Positions 1-12,786 are shown, counted from the first letter of the stretch. The stretch: DNA of 64,000 bases from Gossypium raimondii (GCF_025698545.1 NC_068567.1:2914001-2978000), one strand, 5' to 3'. Numbers and translations are program-made. The notes: a model not told the origin generated them from the letters alone.

Positions 1-290
1 CAAATATTAAAAAAAGTATATAGAATTTTTTTATTTAAAAAATTCAAAATACAATAAGATTGAGCTTTGATTTGGATCATTGCACAGTTTTTATGGGTTT
101 TAATTTGGTTCTTAAAACTCATTTTCAAAATCCCTTGGGCTTGAAACTGATTGGTTCGAAGTGTATGTCCAATCAGATTACTCTTAAAGGTACCATATCC
201 AATTGTTTTGAGCTTTATTCATCAGGTGTTAAATGTACATTTTGTTGTTAGTATTTTAGGGCCCATTTTACTATTATCAAAATACGTATC
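1..290. other. AT-rich flank, no gene seen
   Basis: The sequence is AT-rich with short chance reading frames only. The longest open stretch (about 60-251, +) begins at a non-ATG codon and shows no recognisable domain. I see no gene here. Confidence 0.6.
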
Positions 291-854
291 GGTTAAATTA
301 CGCTCAACGTTATTAAATTATTAGTAAATTTACGTTTTTTTAATCACTTAAATTTAAAAACTTAAAAGCTGATTACTAAACTATTCGAAAATTTTCATTG
401 AAGTCATTGAACTATTATGAAGTTTTTATTTAAGTCACTAAGCTGCTAAGTTTCTTTTTAAAGTCCAACTAGTGAGCTATAAACAGTGATTCAATGATAT
501 GTATGGTGGATTAGTACCCATTGGCAAGTAGAAAAACATACTTTAGATTAAAGTTGATTTGATGGTCAATGTTGGAGATCAAAGAAGAAAGTTGTTTGGA
601 TTTTAGTTCGTAGATTTGTGACATTCAAAACTGTTTCATGAAAAAAAATGAATTGTAGAAGAGAATGAGAATGAGAGCTTTCGATTAATGCAGGAAGTGC
701 GAATAGAGAATGCCACATGTAATAGCGATTTTAACAACTAAGTGACTTAAATGAAAACTTTTAAATACTCTAATGATCATTTTGTAATTTTTAAAGTTGA
801 ATGACCAAAACATAAACTTACTAATAGTTTAACGACCTTGAATATAGTTTACCT
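291..854. mobile_element. MITE-like element with long terminal inverted repeats
   Basis: The left end (about 291-450) and the reverse complement of the right end (about 700-854) can be aligned: both carry a run like taaa(c/t)tattagtaa followed by 'tttaagtcact' blocks, which gives degenerate inverted repeats of more than 100 bp around a short unique core. There is no coding capacity. This is the structure of a non-autonomous DNA transposon (Mutator- or hAT-type MITE). I could not see a clear target-site duplication, so the exact ends are approximate. Confidence 0.6.
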
Positions 855-2091
855 AAAAGTCTTTTACTAATTTTTTTTCTCATTGATGAGATATTTTATC
901 GTGGTTTCATTAATTTTACATATTACATGGTGCATCAAATATTATTTTCCTTTATATTTATATTTATTATTTTTAAATTTTTAATAATAGTTGCAAAGTT
1001 AAAAGTTCTCAAATATTTTACATGAGATATTTTAGTGTGGTTATAGTTTCGTTTTTATTATTAAGGTTTTTTTTTTTTGCAATTGAAAAGGTTTAAATTT
1101 GTAAATTAGTTGTTTGTTCTCAAGTTGGGTAGTAAAATTTGGAGAAAGACAATTACTAATTCTTAAAATTAAAGAGTCGAAAGGGAAAAATTCTGCACTA
1201 TTTCTAGTTTTGGATTTTTAGAATTAAAAATAATTAACCCAACACAAAAATAATTTAACATGTTATATGGATATGCCTTATTTTACACATGTTCAAATAC
1301 AAACGCTTTTCTTTCTTTCTTTTTTTTTCGAAATGATGATGATTAAATTTTAGTTTTGAATGTCATTTTTTTGTTATATGGATATGCCAAACGAGTTTTT
1401 TTTTTTTATATGTCACTAGATTTAACATGTTAACAATTAAATTAGAATTTTAAATTAAAAAGTTAAGGAATTAAATTTCTAATAAAAAGTGTAAAGATTA
1501 AATTCTAAATGTACGAAAAATATAAAGACTTGAAGCATATTTTAACTTTAAATATTTTAATTAATTATTAGATTTAAAAATAATTAACCCGACGCAAAAC
1601 ATGGTTCGAGAATCATACTAGTTACATATAAAAGAAATGCCATTTGCATTCATTACTTGTGTCACAACCATTTGCTTTTTTAGATTATATAACTGCAGTC
1701 AAATTATGCTTTGAGAATTAATCTCTATACTTTTATTTTTATGTAATTTAATATCTTAATTTATAATATTATTAGTTAGTCTAAATACTTATTTTAATTA
1801 AAATGATAATATTAATTTTTAATAATCTTTTAACACTATCAAAATTATCTCATAAATTCATATCCATTAAAATATTACTTTTATATTTTAGATGGAAGAA
1901 TATTCCAAACTATAAACAAATTTGGAGCCGAATACAATTAAAAAAAAAAAACAACTAAATTTCTTAAAATGTTTAGGGCTCCCCGATTCACCTTTTGAAT
2001 ATGACCAAATGAATGGAAATGGAAAAAACATTTATAAAAGGAAAAAACCAGAGGTAAAGGAACATATGAATTCAGAATAAAGAGAAGAAAA
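855..2091. other. Intergenic, upstream of P450-1
   Basis: Very AT-rich sequence with poly-T runs and a repeated 'ttatatggatatgcc' at about 1263 and 1374. No coding region is seen. The last 40 bp (about 2058-2091, ggaacatatgaattcagaat...) match the 5' leader just before the ATG of P450-4, P450-6 and P450-10, so this stretch contains the old promoter and leader of P450-1. Confidence 0.5.
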
Positions 2092-4611
2092 ATGAGTGTC
2101 TTGATGGAGCTTGAAATTCTTGTCCCATGTTGTTTCTTCCTCGTAGCTTTAATGAAGTTCCTTTATGATTACTTGTGGGTACCTCTCCGTGTACAACATA
2201 TGATGAATTCACAGGGAATCAAAGGACCTCCTTACAACTTCATCACAACAAACAAGTTACCAAAATGAGAATGGAAGCAATGAGCAAACCTATGGCCTTG
2301 TCGCATGACATATTTCCCAAAGTGCAGCCACATATTTACACCTGGATCAACAAATATGGTAAGATTCCATGCATGTTCTCACTATGATTTCTAAATTTTA
2401 GTTCTAAAAAAAGATCAGCCCTTTTGTATTTTATGTGATTAGGGAAGAATTTTCTTTATTGGAACGGTGTTCGAGCTGAACTGGTGATTTCAGAACCTGA
2501 ACTAGCCGAAGAGGTTTGAAAAATAGTGAACAAGCTTTTCCAAAAAGAACGCCTTCAATTTATGGTAGGAAGCTCCTAGGGAATGGGCTTGTGTTCCTTG
2601 AGGGCGAAAAATGGGCAAAGCATCGAAAGTTGGCCAATTACGCTTTCCATGGTGAAAGCTTAAAGGTAAAGCCTCCAACCACATAACCCATTAGACCATA
2701 AATTTTGGCAAATCTTATACCGTTCCTTTGGTACTTAAGATTAAACTATTTTTTGGGCAGACCATGACTCCAGCAATAATTGCTAGCGTTGAGACAATGA
2801 TGAAAAAGTGGAAAGGTCAAGAAGGCAAAGAAATCGAAGTGTTCAATGAATTTAGATTGTTGACTTCAGAAGTGATATCAAGAACAGCTTTTGGCAGCAA
2901 TTACTTGGAAGGAGAGAAGATTTTTGATATGTTGAAGAAGTTGTCAATCATTTTGGGCCGAAATATTTTTAAGACTAAAATTCCTTTCATCAAGTATGTT
3001 GCCTCTAAACCTTAATTTTTTATTATTTGAGAGAGAGGGTTGTCCTGGTTTAATCAATGCAAGTAATTTGCCACTATATTTAATGACTAGTTGACACCCT
3101 CTAAAGTTTAATCAATCCTAAATTCTGCCATGAAAAATGTATGGCACTATGCCACTATCTTTGTTTATTCCATGTATAGAGCTGACTTGTGTTTTTTACA
3201 TCAAAATTTGGAAAACTGCTGATTTACTTGAGTCAGAGAAACTCGAAAAAGGAATACACGATTGTGTGCTGGAGATTGTTAAGAAAAGGGAAAACAAATT
3301 TGTGAGTGGAGAAGTTGATGGCTTTGGAAATGATTTTTTAGGATTGCTAGTAAATGCCTTTCATCATTTGAATGACAAAAACATGCTTTCAATGGAAGAT
3401 TTGGTGGATGAATGCAAAACATTCTACTTTGCTGGACAGGAAACTGTTAATTCTTACTTGCTTGGACTATCTTGCTTATAGTAATCCATGGATATTGGCA
3501 AGAGAAAGCAAGAGGCTAGGTGATTGACATATTTGGTAACCAAAATCCATATGCCGAAGGCATTGCCAAACTCAAAATTGTAAGCAAATTGTCTAATCAT
3601 TTCAATTTATTGTGATTGCAGACGTAACATATATTATCGTAATCAATTACGATGAATACAATGCATTTAATACACTATATTCTATGATGTAATCTGACAT
3701 ATTTTGATTTTGACAGATGACCATGATCATTAATGAAACTCTAAGACTGTATAGCCAACTGTTGGATCTAAGAACAAAGATGAATGAAACATGCAATTTC
3801 TTGAGCTTCAAGGCTCGATACTTGCTGTACAATAACAGAATCGAGCTTGAAGAACTAAAGGAATCTAAGATTTAAGAGAGCTTTAGATGAAGAATTCTTT
3901 GATGAATTTTCATTTACTCAAAAAGATGGCATAATGCCAATACATATACCAGACATAAGCTGGTCAAAGAGAAACAAAATGGTTACCTAAACATTACCTA
4001 CTACCACTAAGAAACCTTGGAACTAATAAAACATAACTTGCACACTTAGTAAGGCTGATTTATCAGCTCAAACATTGACAAATTACATTAAGTACATTAA
4101 CAACTTGGTTTGAATCTAACTAAGTTACAAAATGTTGATTAAAGTAACAAAACTAAACTGAAGCTGCAGCAGCATCTTCAGCTGCAACATGCATGGCTCG
4201 GGGACCTTCTCTTCTACTTGGCTGCATGCAGGCCAACTTCAACACCAACTAAGTGGCATGATGAGAAAAGTTGAAAAAGAAGTTCGCTTGGGAAAGCTAG
4301 TCTTGCCTGCTAATATAGATCTTCAGATTGCGAGTATTGCATTCTATTATGACCCTCAACTATGGGGAGATGACGTGCATCTTTTTAAACCAGAGAGATT
4401 CGCCGAAGGAATTGCCAAAGCTACCAATTACAATACTACTGCATTTTTTCCTTCCGGATCGGGACCTCGATCTTGTGTCGGTATGGCATTCGCAACCACG
4501 GAAGCAAAGATTGCTCTCTCCATGATTCTACAACGTTATAGCTTTACCCTCTCCCCTGCTTATGTCTACTCACCAACAACTCCCTTCAACCACAACATGG
4601 AATTCAAGTAA
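2092..4611 (+). pseudogene. P450-1: CYP749A-like cytochrome P450 pseudogene, LTR in exon 5
   Basis: All five exons of the family can be traced: 2092-2358, 2443-2665, 2761-2993, about 3202-3579, and 3717-3759 resuming at 4250. The protein pieces carry the ER anchor (MELEILVPCCFFLVAL), the exon-3 MTPAIIASVETMMKKW block, the AGQETV I-helix and the PERF region. The gene is dead. Exon 1 is 7 nt short and exon 2 is 1 nt short, so both lose frame. The acceptor before exon 4 reads CAT where its paralogues read CAG. Exon 4 is disrupted after the I-helix, and a 485-bp solo LTR splits exon 5 just after the ETLRLY position. The haem loop reads PSGSGPRSCVG instead of PFGLGPRSCVG. Coding identity with neighbours is still high, so the loss is fairly recent. 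There is no expectation of a functional enzyme. Confidence 0.92.
3760..4244 (-). mobile_element. Solo LTR in exon 5 of P450-1
   Basis: A 485-bp element beginning tgttgg and ending caaca is flanked by the 5-bp target duplication ccaac (3755-3759 and 4245-4249). No internal retroelement sequence is present, so it is a solo LTR left after LTR-LTR recombination. It is the same family as the element at 12787-13292, which lies in the opposite orientation, and is related to the one at 18924-19332. It is a fossil and carries no gene. Confidence 0.88.
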
Positions 4612-5364
4612 TACTCCAGTCACTGCATAATGAATAATGATGTTTGAAGTATTCAACTGCTGAGAACCCGATAGGTGTCAATCCAGTTTGTTCATATAAT
4701 CGCCTTAAAGAAGTAATATCTAACAAGCAAAATTAAATTATACTCTTCAAAACTATCTTCATCGGAGAGGGTGTCTATGCCTTAAATAGGATCGAACAAT
4801 TGGGAAATCAAATAGTTATCTTCCTAACAATAAGGACTCATGTCTTTCTATATTGGCAACAATGCCCATGCCAATCGAACTAAGACTCAATCGACAAATT
4901 CAAACTTGTATTCTTTCTTAGAAGTGTAATATATCTTATAACTACAAAAATAAATTGTCAACTTTTTTATGGCACTAACAATGTTGTTTGCACCACTCTG
5001 TGCAACACTTTAATGGAACACCTTAAAGCTCAAACAATTATTGTTGTTATTGTTCAACATATATTATTATAGCTCCAAGAATGTTGTTACGGGCCATAAG
5101 CAATACATTGGTAAATGTTAGTAAATGTACTAGAACCACATGGATAGCTAAGATTAATTGATCATTAACATTTCCTTAGAGTTCTATAACATTAATTACA
5201 TTTTCTTCTTCAAATGATAAAGAAAAAAGTTCCTCAAACCAGAAAAGTGTGCAAAGCAACTATAATTTACAAATTGTTGGAATTAAGAGAATGGTAAACA
5301 TCATAAATTATGACAGAAGGATATGGCTAATTATATTAATTAGAGAGAAAATTTAATAATTAGT
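4612..5364. other. Intergenic between P450-1 and P450-2
   Basis: The first part keeps traces of the family 3' flank (a 'cctttaaa(g)aagtaatatc' stretch like that after the other copies). The stretch near 4855-4900 (caatgcccatgccaatcga) resembles one upstream of P450-5 and P450-9 near 22020 and 49940, so it is a dispersed repeat. No gene is seen. Confidence 0.45.
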
Positions 5365-5756
5365 AATTTATTGTTAATATTCCCTGTATGTAGTTCCCAA
5401 ACATAGAGATTCCCTCCATATATCGTTCATATGCTGCAATTGGACAAAGATTAAAGGCCATTTTTAATTGAAAAGTCGACGAGTAATCTATAAAGTAATT
5501 GTATTTTGATAATGTTTATCTCAATCCTCATTAGTTGTAAGGCGTAATAGACATTGATGTTTTAACTTATAATAATAATATGTCTGACATATACTCCCAA
5601 CTAATCTTCATGTTGTCCCAAGGAACCAAACGGAAAGACGACAGTAATATCACATTAAGTTATCACTTAAGTCCTTGTTCAATATGGAAATCACAATACA
5701 AATATTAAAGGAACATCTGGATTCTGTGTAAAGAGAAGAAAAATTGAGTGGTTTTG
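5365..5756 (+). promoter_or_regulatory. Conserved upstream block of P450-2
   Basis: About 390 bp directly upstream of P450-2 align with 10447-10854 upstream of P450-3, including ttcccaaacata(g/a)agattcc, ggcgtaatagaca(t/c)tgatg and atatggaaatcacaatac. The last 120 bp are also shared with P450-5 and P450-9. Conservation of non-coding DNA between paralogues marks the duplicated promoter and 5' leader. No specific factor site is claimed. Confidence 0.55.
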
Positions 5757-7835
5757 ATGGAGCTTGTAATTCTTGTCCCATGTTCTTTGTTACTCATTGC
5801 TTTAATCAAGTTCCTTTATGATTACTTGTGGGTGCCTCTTAGTATACAGCATATGCTGAATTCTCAGGGAATCAAAGGACCTCCTTACAGATTCATCCAT
5901 GGCAACAACAAGGAAATTATCAAAATGAGAAAGGAAGCTATGAGCAAACCCAAGGCCTTGACTCATGATATATTTGCCAAAACGCAGCCACATATGTACT
6001 CCTGGATCAAAAAATATGGTAAGATGGATGCATGTTTTTCACTATGATATATAAACTTGTAGTTTTAAGTAAGAAAAAGGATCGACCCTTTTGTCTTTTA
6101 TATGATTAGGGAAGAATTTTGTTTATTGGAACGGTATTCGAGCTGAAGTGGTGATTTCAGAACCTGAACTAGTCAAAGAGGTTCTGAAAAATAGTGAAAA
6201 TGTCTTTCCAAAAGCGAAGCCATCATTTTATGTTAGCAAGCTACTGGGGAACGGGCTTGCGACAATCGATGGTGAAAAATGGGTGAAGCATCGGAAGTTG
6301 ACGAATTACGCTTTTCATGGGGAAAGCTTAAAGGTAAAGTCTTGAAATATATCAGTTTAGTAGAATTATTCATGTACAATGAAAATATTTCGGCAAATTT
6401 TATGTTGTTTCTTACATATTCGGGAAATGTTTGGGTAGAACATGACACCGGCAATAATTGCTAGCGTTGAAACAATGCTAAAAAGGTGGAAAGGCAAAGA
6501 AGGCAAAGAGATTGAAGTGTATCAAGAATTTAGATTATTGACTTCAGAAGTGATATCCAGAACAGCTTTTGGTAGCAATTACTTGGAAGGGGAGAAGATT
6601 TTTGCCATGTTGAACAAGTTATCAATAATTATGGGCCGAAATCTTTTTAATACTAAAATTCCTTTGATCAGGTATTTTCCCCCCTAAGCTTAATTAATCC
6701 CAAATTTTGCCTTGATTTGAACTAGCTTTTGAATGCAAATTTTAGATTTTCATTCCCCATGGATTTGGTTTTCTTCTTATATATGGCTGACCTTGGTTTG
6801 CTTTTACAGCAAGTTATGGAAACCTGCTGATTTGCTAGAGTCTGAAGAACTTGCAAAAGAAATAAAAGATTGTGTGATTAAGATTGTCAGGAAAAGAGAA
6901 GATAAAGCTGTAAATGGAGAAGTTGATAGCTTCGACAATAATTTTCTAGGATTACTTATAAATGCCTATCATGATTCGGATGAAAATAACAGGCTTTCAT
7001 TGGAAGACTTGGTAGATGAGTGCAAAACATTTTACTGGACCGGACACGACACTGTTAATGCCTTGCTTGCTTGGGTTCTTTTGCTTTTAGCAATCCATGG
7101 AGATTGGCAAGAGAAAGCAAGAAGAGAGGTGATTGACATATTTGGTAACCAAAATCCACATCCTGAAAGCATTGCAAAACTCAAAACTGTAAGTAAACTG
7201 TCAACCATTCCACAATATATAGTGTAGTCCAAGAATTTAATTCTCAATCGCCAAGGCTTTTCAGTCACGTCATCTTCATCGTAATTGCCAACCTAACAAA
7301 TATTATCGCGTTGTGACTATTATTTAAATCCTGGTCTATACTACTACGCATTTAGTACATTATATTCTTTAAAGTAATATGCTATATTCTACAGATGACC
7401 ATGATCATATATGAAACTCTAAGATTGTACGGTGCCACAAATGGCCTGCCAAGAAAAGTTGCAAGAGAAGTTCAGGTAGGAAAGCTAGTCATGCCAGCTA
7501 ATATAGATCTTCTTATTGCGAGGGCTGCACTTCACCATGACCCCCAACTATGGGGAGATGATGTGCATCTTTTCAAACCAGAGAGATTTGCAGAAGGGAT
7601 TGCCAAAGCTACTAATTACAATGCAGCCGCATTTTTCCCATTTGGACTGGGACCTCGATTTTGTGTTGGTATGACCTTTGCAACCATAGAAACCAAAATT
7701 GCTCTCTCCATGATTCTACAACGCTACACCATTAGTCTCTCCCCCGCCTATGTACACTCACCAATACCTATTTTAACCCTTCATCCAGAACATGGAATTC
7801 AAGTGATACTTGAGTCACTGCATAATGATGCTTAA
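5757..7835 (+). CDS. P450-2: CYP749A-like cytochrome P450 monooxygenase
   Basis: Five exons: 5757-6018, 6110-6333, 6439-6671, 6810-7188, 7395-7835. They join in frame to 1539 nt (512 aa plus stop), a normal plant P450 length. Residues 1-25 form a hydrophobic ER signal-anchor, followed by the GIKGPPYRF hinge. The I-helix oxygen-activation motif is TGHDT (about 317-321), ETLR (K-helix) is at about 373-376, PERF follows, and the haem loop FGLGPRFCVG places the thiolate Cys at about 456. The family acts as an ER-bound, NADPH-reductase-dependent monooxygenase; the substrate is unknown. The start is unusual: the ATG used by P450-4, -5 and -6 is TTG here with an extra T, so the next in-frame ATG at 5757 is chosen. 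The closest paralogue is P450-3. The subfamily name is an inference. Confidence 0.92.
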
Positions 7836-9284
7836 AGTACACAACTGCTAAGAACTTGAAGTTTAACTTGGTTTGTGTATTCACCTTTAAGAGATGACGT
7901 ATAATATGTTTAAGGTTCTAGCATTTGCAACCCATTCATTATTCCCAATCTCTTCCCTCCTTTATGCAAAAGGAAATGCATGCAAATGCTATTCACCAAA
8001 ATGGTAAAACATGCAATCAATAAACAAAGAATGCATTATGTTTCTAGTATTGTTGATCAATTTATGGTCTACTAACAATGTCTTCCTTGTGTAAAAGATT
8101 TCATGCAAGAACTTAACAAGATTATCCTCTTATTGCTCTAATAAAATATCATGGGTGCCAAATCTAATAAAAATAAGTATATGATTCAAAAAAAATGTAG
8201 ATAGCAATGAACATGGTCAAATTAATCCATAATGATTAGTAAAAATCATTTTTTCAATAAAACAAAGTAAAAAAAAAGAAAGAAAGAGATTTTGAAGTTA
8301 GAATCAAATTTAAAAGTTAGATTATGAAAAGCCAAATTAGAAATGAAGTTTCAAATCAATATAATGAAAACTTAGTCAAAGGTAAAATATCACTTTAGAT
8401 TCATGAGTCTAATAATTGATGCAAAGATAAAATTTAATATTCTTTGATAAATTGGTTATAGTTGTTGACAAATTCATAGAAACCAATCTTTTCTTACCTT
8501 CTTGATAATCAAGATGAACACTATTGATTCCTTTATCGATAAATAATCATATAACGCATTTCAGAAGTTTAATTTATTAGTAGCATTAAAAACTAAAGAG
8601 ACTCGCTTCTAGTCAACAAACACATAAATAAAGTTCATTTAAATTAGATTATATATCCAGATAATAATAAATTGCATATTTCAACACCCGCACACAACCA
8701 TGTTAAGCTATCAAATGCGAGCTCGAGCTCGAGCTCTATGTATAACAAGACGTTAAAAAGAATTAGCTAGTGTCAAGAGAAAAGCACAAAAATGTACGAA
8801 AATAAAAACATGAAAAAGATCTCTCTAAGTCCATGCCAAAATATTCTATTTTTAAATGACCTAATCAAGGTTTCAATTCATGCTTGGACGCGAAGTATTC
8901 TAAACATTGAAAAAAAAAAAAGACGAGAAAGGGTCAAAAATGGCCAAGGCATCTAGCACCGCACACTGCAGCGGACCTTGTTATTCTATCTACAGTCACA
9001 CCTACATTTACTTTACCCAGCTCTCTTCTGTGGCAAAGCACCACCATGTTTAAGGGATACAACAAACCACCTTAATTTTTACTAATATATCAAACAAAAT
9101 CAATATTTATTTACTATCAAACAAAATAATTTTATGTAATATTTAATTTTTATTAATATATCAAATAGTTTTATAATATAAATTCAATACTTAAATTTTT
9201 AATTTATTAAACACATGAGATAAAATATTTTTCCATTATTTATGTGTTAATTAAATTAAATTCATTAGAGATAAAATTAAAGGT
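7836..9284. other. Intergenic 3' of P450-2
   Basis: The first 200 bp keep the family 3' flank (tttaagagatgac, then a run of gttctagcatttgcaac), probably the 3' UTR. The rest is AT-rich with a perfect (gagctc)3 palindromic microrepeat near 8719-8737. No gene is seen. Confidence 0.5.
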
Positions 9285-9975
9285 TAACAAAACTTGATTT
9301 GATTTGAAAAAATATTTTTAATTTCGAGTTAACCAATAATTTTTATTCAACTAGAACAATCGATCGGTTTTTGAGTTTGAGTCGAGTTTAATTCTATAAA
9401 TCGAATCATTCAAAAACTCAAGTAACATATTGATATAAATATCCTTTAGGTCCTTATAATTTTAAAATTGGTCCCTCTAACAAATTACAAAATAATTTTA
9501 TTTATTTTCATAAATTTATAAAATATGTAAAAAATAAAAACATATATTAAAATTCTTTAAAAACATAAAATAGTATAAAAATGTTAAATTATATTTTTAT
9601 TTTTTTCAAAATGATAAAATTGAGACTTTAAACAACTACACTATCAAATCAAGTTTATCATACTAATTATCTTTGTTTTTTTTTTTGTTGGCATTAGTTT
9701 ACTTTAAAATAGTTTTCAAAATACATGAGGTATACATTTAGCTTCTATATCTTGGAATTTAGTTATATTGTCTACAAGTTTTCAATATCATCGGTTTAAA
9801 TTTTTTTTAAAGTTAAACTCAAACAAATTTATTCAACTCAACTCAAATTTCATTTCACTTGTCTTCATTTGAAAATTTAAATCAAGTTAAGATGATAAAA
9901 TAGAACTCATTAACTTGACTAATTCAAAAAAAAATTACTTGATTTGGTTTAATTCGATCGAATGCTTATCCCTAA
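9285..9975. repeat. Possible TIR element, degenerate
   Basis: The left side (aacttgatttgatttgaa...) and the reverse complement of the right side (aaaccaaatcaagtaatt..., ttgagttgagttgaataaa) are rich in the same ttgagtt/cgagtt motifs. This is typical of old plant MITEs. The ends are not sharp and no target duplication is seen, so the call is weak. Confidence 0.3.
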
Positions 9976-10446
9976 ATAAAATAATCTTTATTATGATTAA
10001 AGAGGTTTTAAAAGGATTTAATTTATTAACTTACCTCTTTTTAATTAATTTAATTTAAAGTAAAAAATTCCATATGATGTATTTTTATTCCTCCAAAATT
10101 TTCTTCATCTACATATTAGACTTGAAGCACTAATTTTTAGAGCTTATGAAACAACTATCAACTCTAATAATAAAATTCAATAAAACATTATAGATTTATC
10201 GCACACCGATAATATGGATAAAATGATTTATATAATAAATATATTTATTAAGTGTTTTACATAAAATTAATTGATGTTTTAGTTACAATGGTAAAGTCAT
10301 TAATTTATATATATGGAAAATGAAAAATAAAAAATTTAATTTAAATATGTCTAGTTAATCGGTGGCACGGTAAAAAACTTGATATAAGTATAGATAGATA
10401 AAAAAAACATAAATATAATAGTGACAAATATTATAATGATGGAATA
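9976..10446. other. AT-rich intergenic spacer
   Basis: More than 75% AT by eye with no open frame of note and no recognised repeat. I see nothing further in it. Confidence 0.5.
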
Positions 10447-10854
10447 TATACATTATTGTTAATATTCGTCCTTTGTACGCACTTCCCAAACATAAAGATT
10501 CCCTCCATAAATTGTTCATGTGTTGCAAAGGGACAAAAGATGAAGGCCATTATTAAATGGAAGAACGAGGAGTAACATACGAAGCAATTTTACTTTGCCA
10601 TTGATTATAACACTATAATAATCACTCTTTATTAGTTGTAAGGCGTAATAGACACTGATGCTTTAACTTAAAATAATATGTCTGACATATACTTCCAACT
10701 AATCTTCACGTTGTTCCAAGGATCCAAAAGGAAAGACGACAGTAATATCACATTAAATTATCATTTAAGTCCTTGTCCAATATGGAAATCACAATACAAA
10801 TATTAAAGGAACATCTGGATTCAGTGTTAAGAGAAGAAAATTTGAGTGGTTTTG
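10447..10854 (+). promoter_or_regulatory. Conserved upstream block of P450-3
   Basis: This is the counterpart of the block upstream of P450-2, with the same order of conserved segments up to the start codon. It supports duplication of P450-2 and P450-3 together with their promoters. Confidence 0.55.
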
Positions 10855-12783
10855 ATGGAGCTTGTAATTCTTGTCCCATGTTCTTTGTTCCTCATAGCTT
10901 TAATCAAGTTCCTTTATGATTACTTGTGGGTGCCTCTTAGTTTACAGCATATGCTGAATTCTCAGGGAATCAAAGGACCTCCTTACAGATTCATCCATGG
11001 CAACAACAAGGAAATTATCAAAATGAGAAAGGAAGCTATGAACAAACCTAAGGCCTTGACGCATGATATGTTTCCCAAATTGCAGCCACATATGCACTCC
11101 TGGATCAAAGAATATGGTAAGATGGATGCTTGTTTTTCACTATGATGTTAATAACTTGTAGTTTTAAGTAAAAAAGGGTCAACCCTTTTTGTTGTTTTCT
11201 ACGTGATTAGGGAAGAATTTTGTGTATTGGAGCGGTGTTCGAGCTCAACTGGTGATTTCAGAAGCTGAATTAGTCAAAGAGGTTATGAAAAATAGTTTGA
11301 ATGTTTTTCCAAAAGCGAAGCCATCAGTTTATGCTAGCAACCTACTGGGAAATGGGCTTGTGATGATCGAGGGTGAAAAATGGGTGAAGCATCGCAAGTT
11401 GACGAATCATGTTTTTCATGGGGAAAGTTTAAAGGTAAAGCCATCAATTTGGCAAATTTTATATTGTTGGCTGAATCTTATGCTGTTGCTTAAATATTGG
11501 GGTACTGTTTGGGCAGAACATGACACCAGCAGTAATTGCAAGTGTTGAAACAATGCTAGAGAAATGGAAAGGCAAAGAAGGCAAAGAGATTGAAGTGTAT
11601 CAAGAATTTAGATTATTGACTTCAGAAGTGATATCCAGAACAGCTTTTGGTAGCAGCTACTCGGAAGGGGAGAAGATTTTTGCCATGTTGAACAAGTTAT
11701 CAATAATTATGAGCCGAAATTTTTTTAATACTGAAATTCCTTTGATCAGGTATGTTCCCTCTAAGCTTAATTAATCCCAAGTTTTGCCTCGATTTCAACT
11801 AGCTTTTGGGTGCAAAGTTTAGACTTTCATTCCCCATGGATTTGGTTTTCTACTTATATATGCCTGACCTTGGTTTGCTTTTACAGCAAGTTATGGAAAC
11901 CTGCTGATTTGCTGGAGTCTGAAAGACTTGCAAATGAAATACAAGATTGTGTGATGAAGATCGTTAAGAAAAGAGAAGATAGAGTTGTGAATGGAGAAGC
12001 TGATAGCTTTGGCAATGATTTTCTAGGATTACTTGTAAATGCCTATCATGATTTGGACGACAAAAATAGGCTTTCAATGGAAGACTTGGTAGCTGAGTGC
12101 AAAACATTCTACGTTGCCGGACAAGAAACTGTTAATGGCTTGCTTGCATGGATAGTCTTACTTTTAGCAATCCATAAAGATTGGCAAGAGAAAGCAAGAA
12201 GAGAGGTGATTGAGGTATTTGGTAACCAAAATCCAGATTCTGATGGTATTTCTAAACTCAAAATTGTAAGTAAGCTGTTAACAATTCCAAATTGTATGGT
12301 TATCTCTTAATTTAATCTGACATTTTCATGTTCTGCAAACAGGTCACCATGATCATTTATGAAACTTTAAGATTGTATGGTCCAACAAATGGCCTGCCAA
12401 GAAGAGTTGCAAGAGAAGTTCAAGTAGGAAAGCTAGTTTTGCCAGCTAATATAAATCTTCTTATTGCAAAGGCTGCACTTCACCATGACCCTCAAATATG
12501 GGGAGATGATGTGCATCTTTTTAAACCGGAAAGATTCGCTGATGGGATTGCCGAAGCTACCAATTACAATGCGGCTGCATTTTTCCCCTTTGGATTGGGA
12601 CCCCGATTTTGTGTTGGTATGACCTTTGCAACCACAGAAACCAAAATTGCTCTCTCCATGATTCTACAACGCTACTCCTTTACCCTCTCCCCTGCCTATG
12701 TCCACTCACCAGTGCCTATTATCACCCTTCAACCAGAACATGGAATTCAAGTAATACTTGAATCCCTGCATAATGGTGCTTAA
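10855..12783 (+). CDS. P450-3: CYP749A-like cytochrome P450 monooxygenase
   Basis: Five exons: 10855-11116, 11211-11434, 11517-11749, 11887-12265, 12343-12783; 512 aa, all frames open and all junctions GT-AG. Anchor MELVILVPCSLFLIAL, hinge GIKGPPYRF, I-helix AGQETV (about 317-322), ETLR (about 373-376), PERF, haem loop FGLGPRFCVG with Cys at about 456. As in P450-2 the first family ATG is replaced by TTG with a 1-nt insertion, so translation should start at the second ATG. The stop codon sits directly against a solo LTR whose target duplication overlaps the stop, so the transcript 3' end must lie in or beyond LTR sequence. Exon 3 and exon 5 are very close to P450-2. Substrate unknown. Confidence 0.92.
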
Positions 12784-12786
12784 AGT

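Noticed and set aside
60-251. Open frame of 63 codons at the left edge
   Set aside because: It begins at a non-ATG codon, has no known domain, and the region is low-complexity AT-rich.
8719-8737. Perfect (gagctc)3 palindrome as a regulatory site
   Set aside because: It is a short microrepeat with no conserved counterpart upstream of the paralogues.
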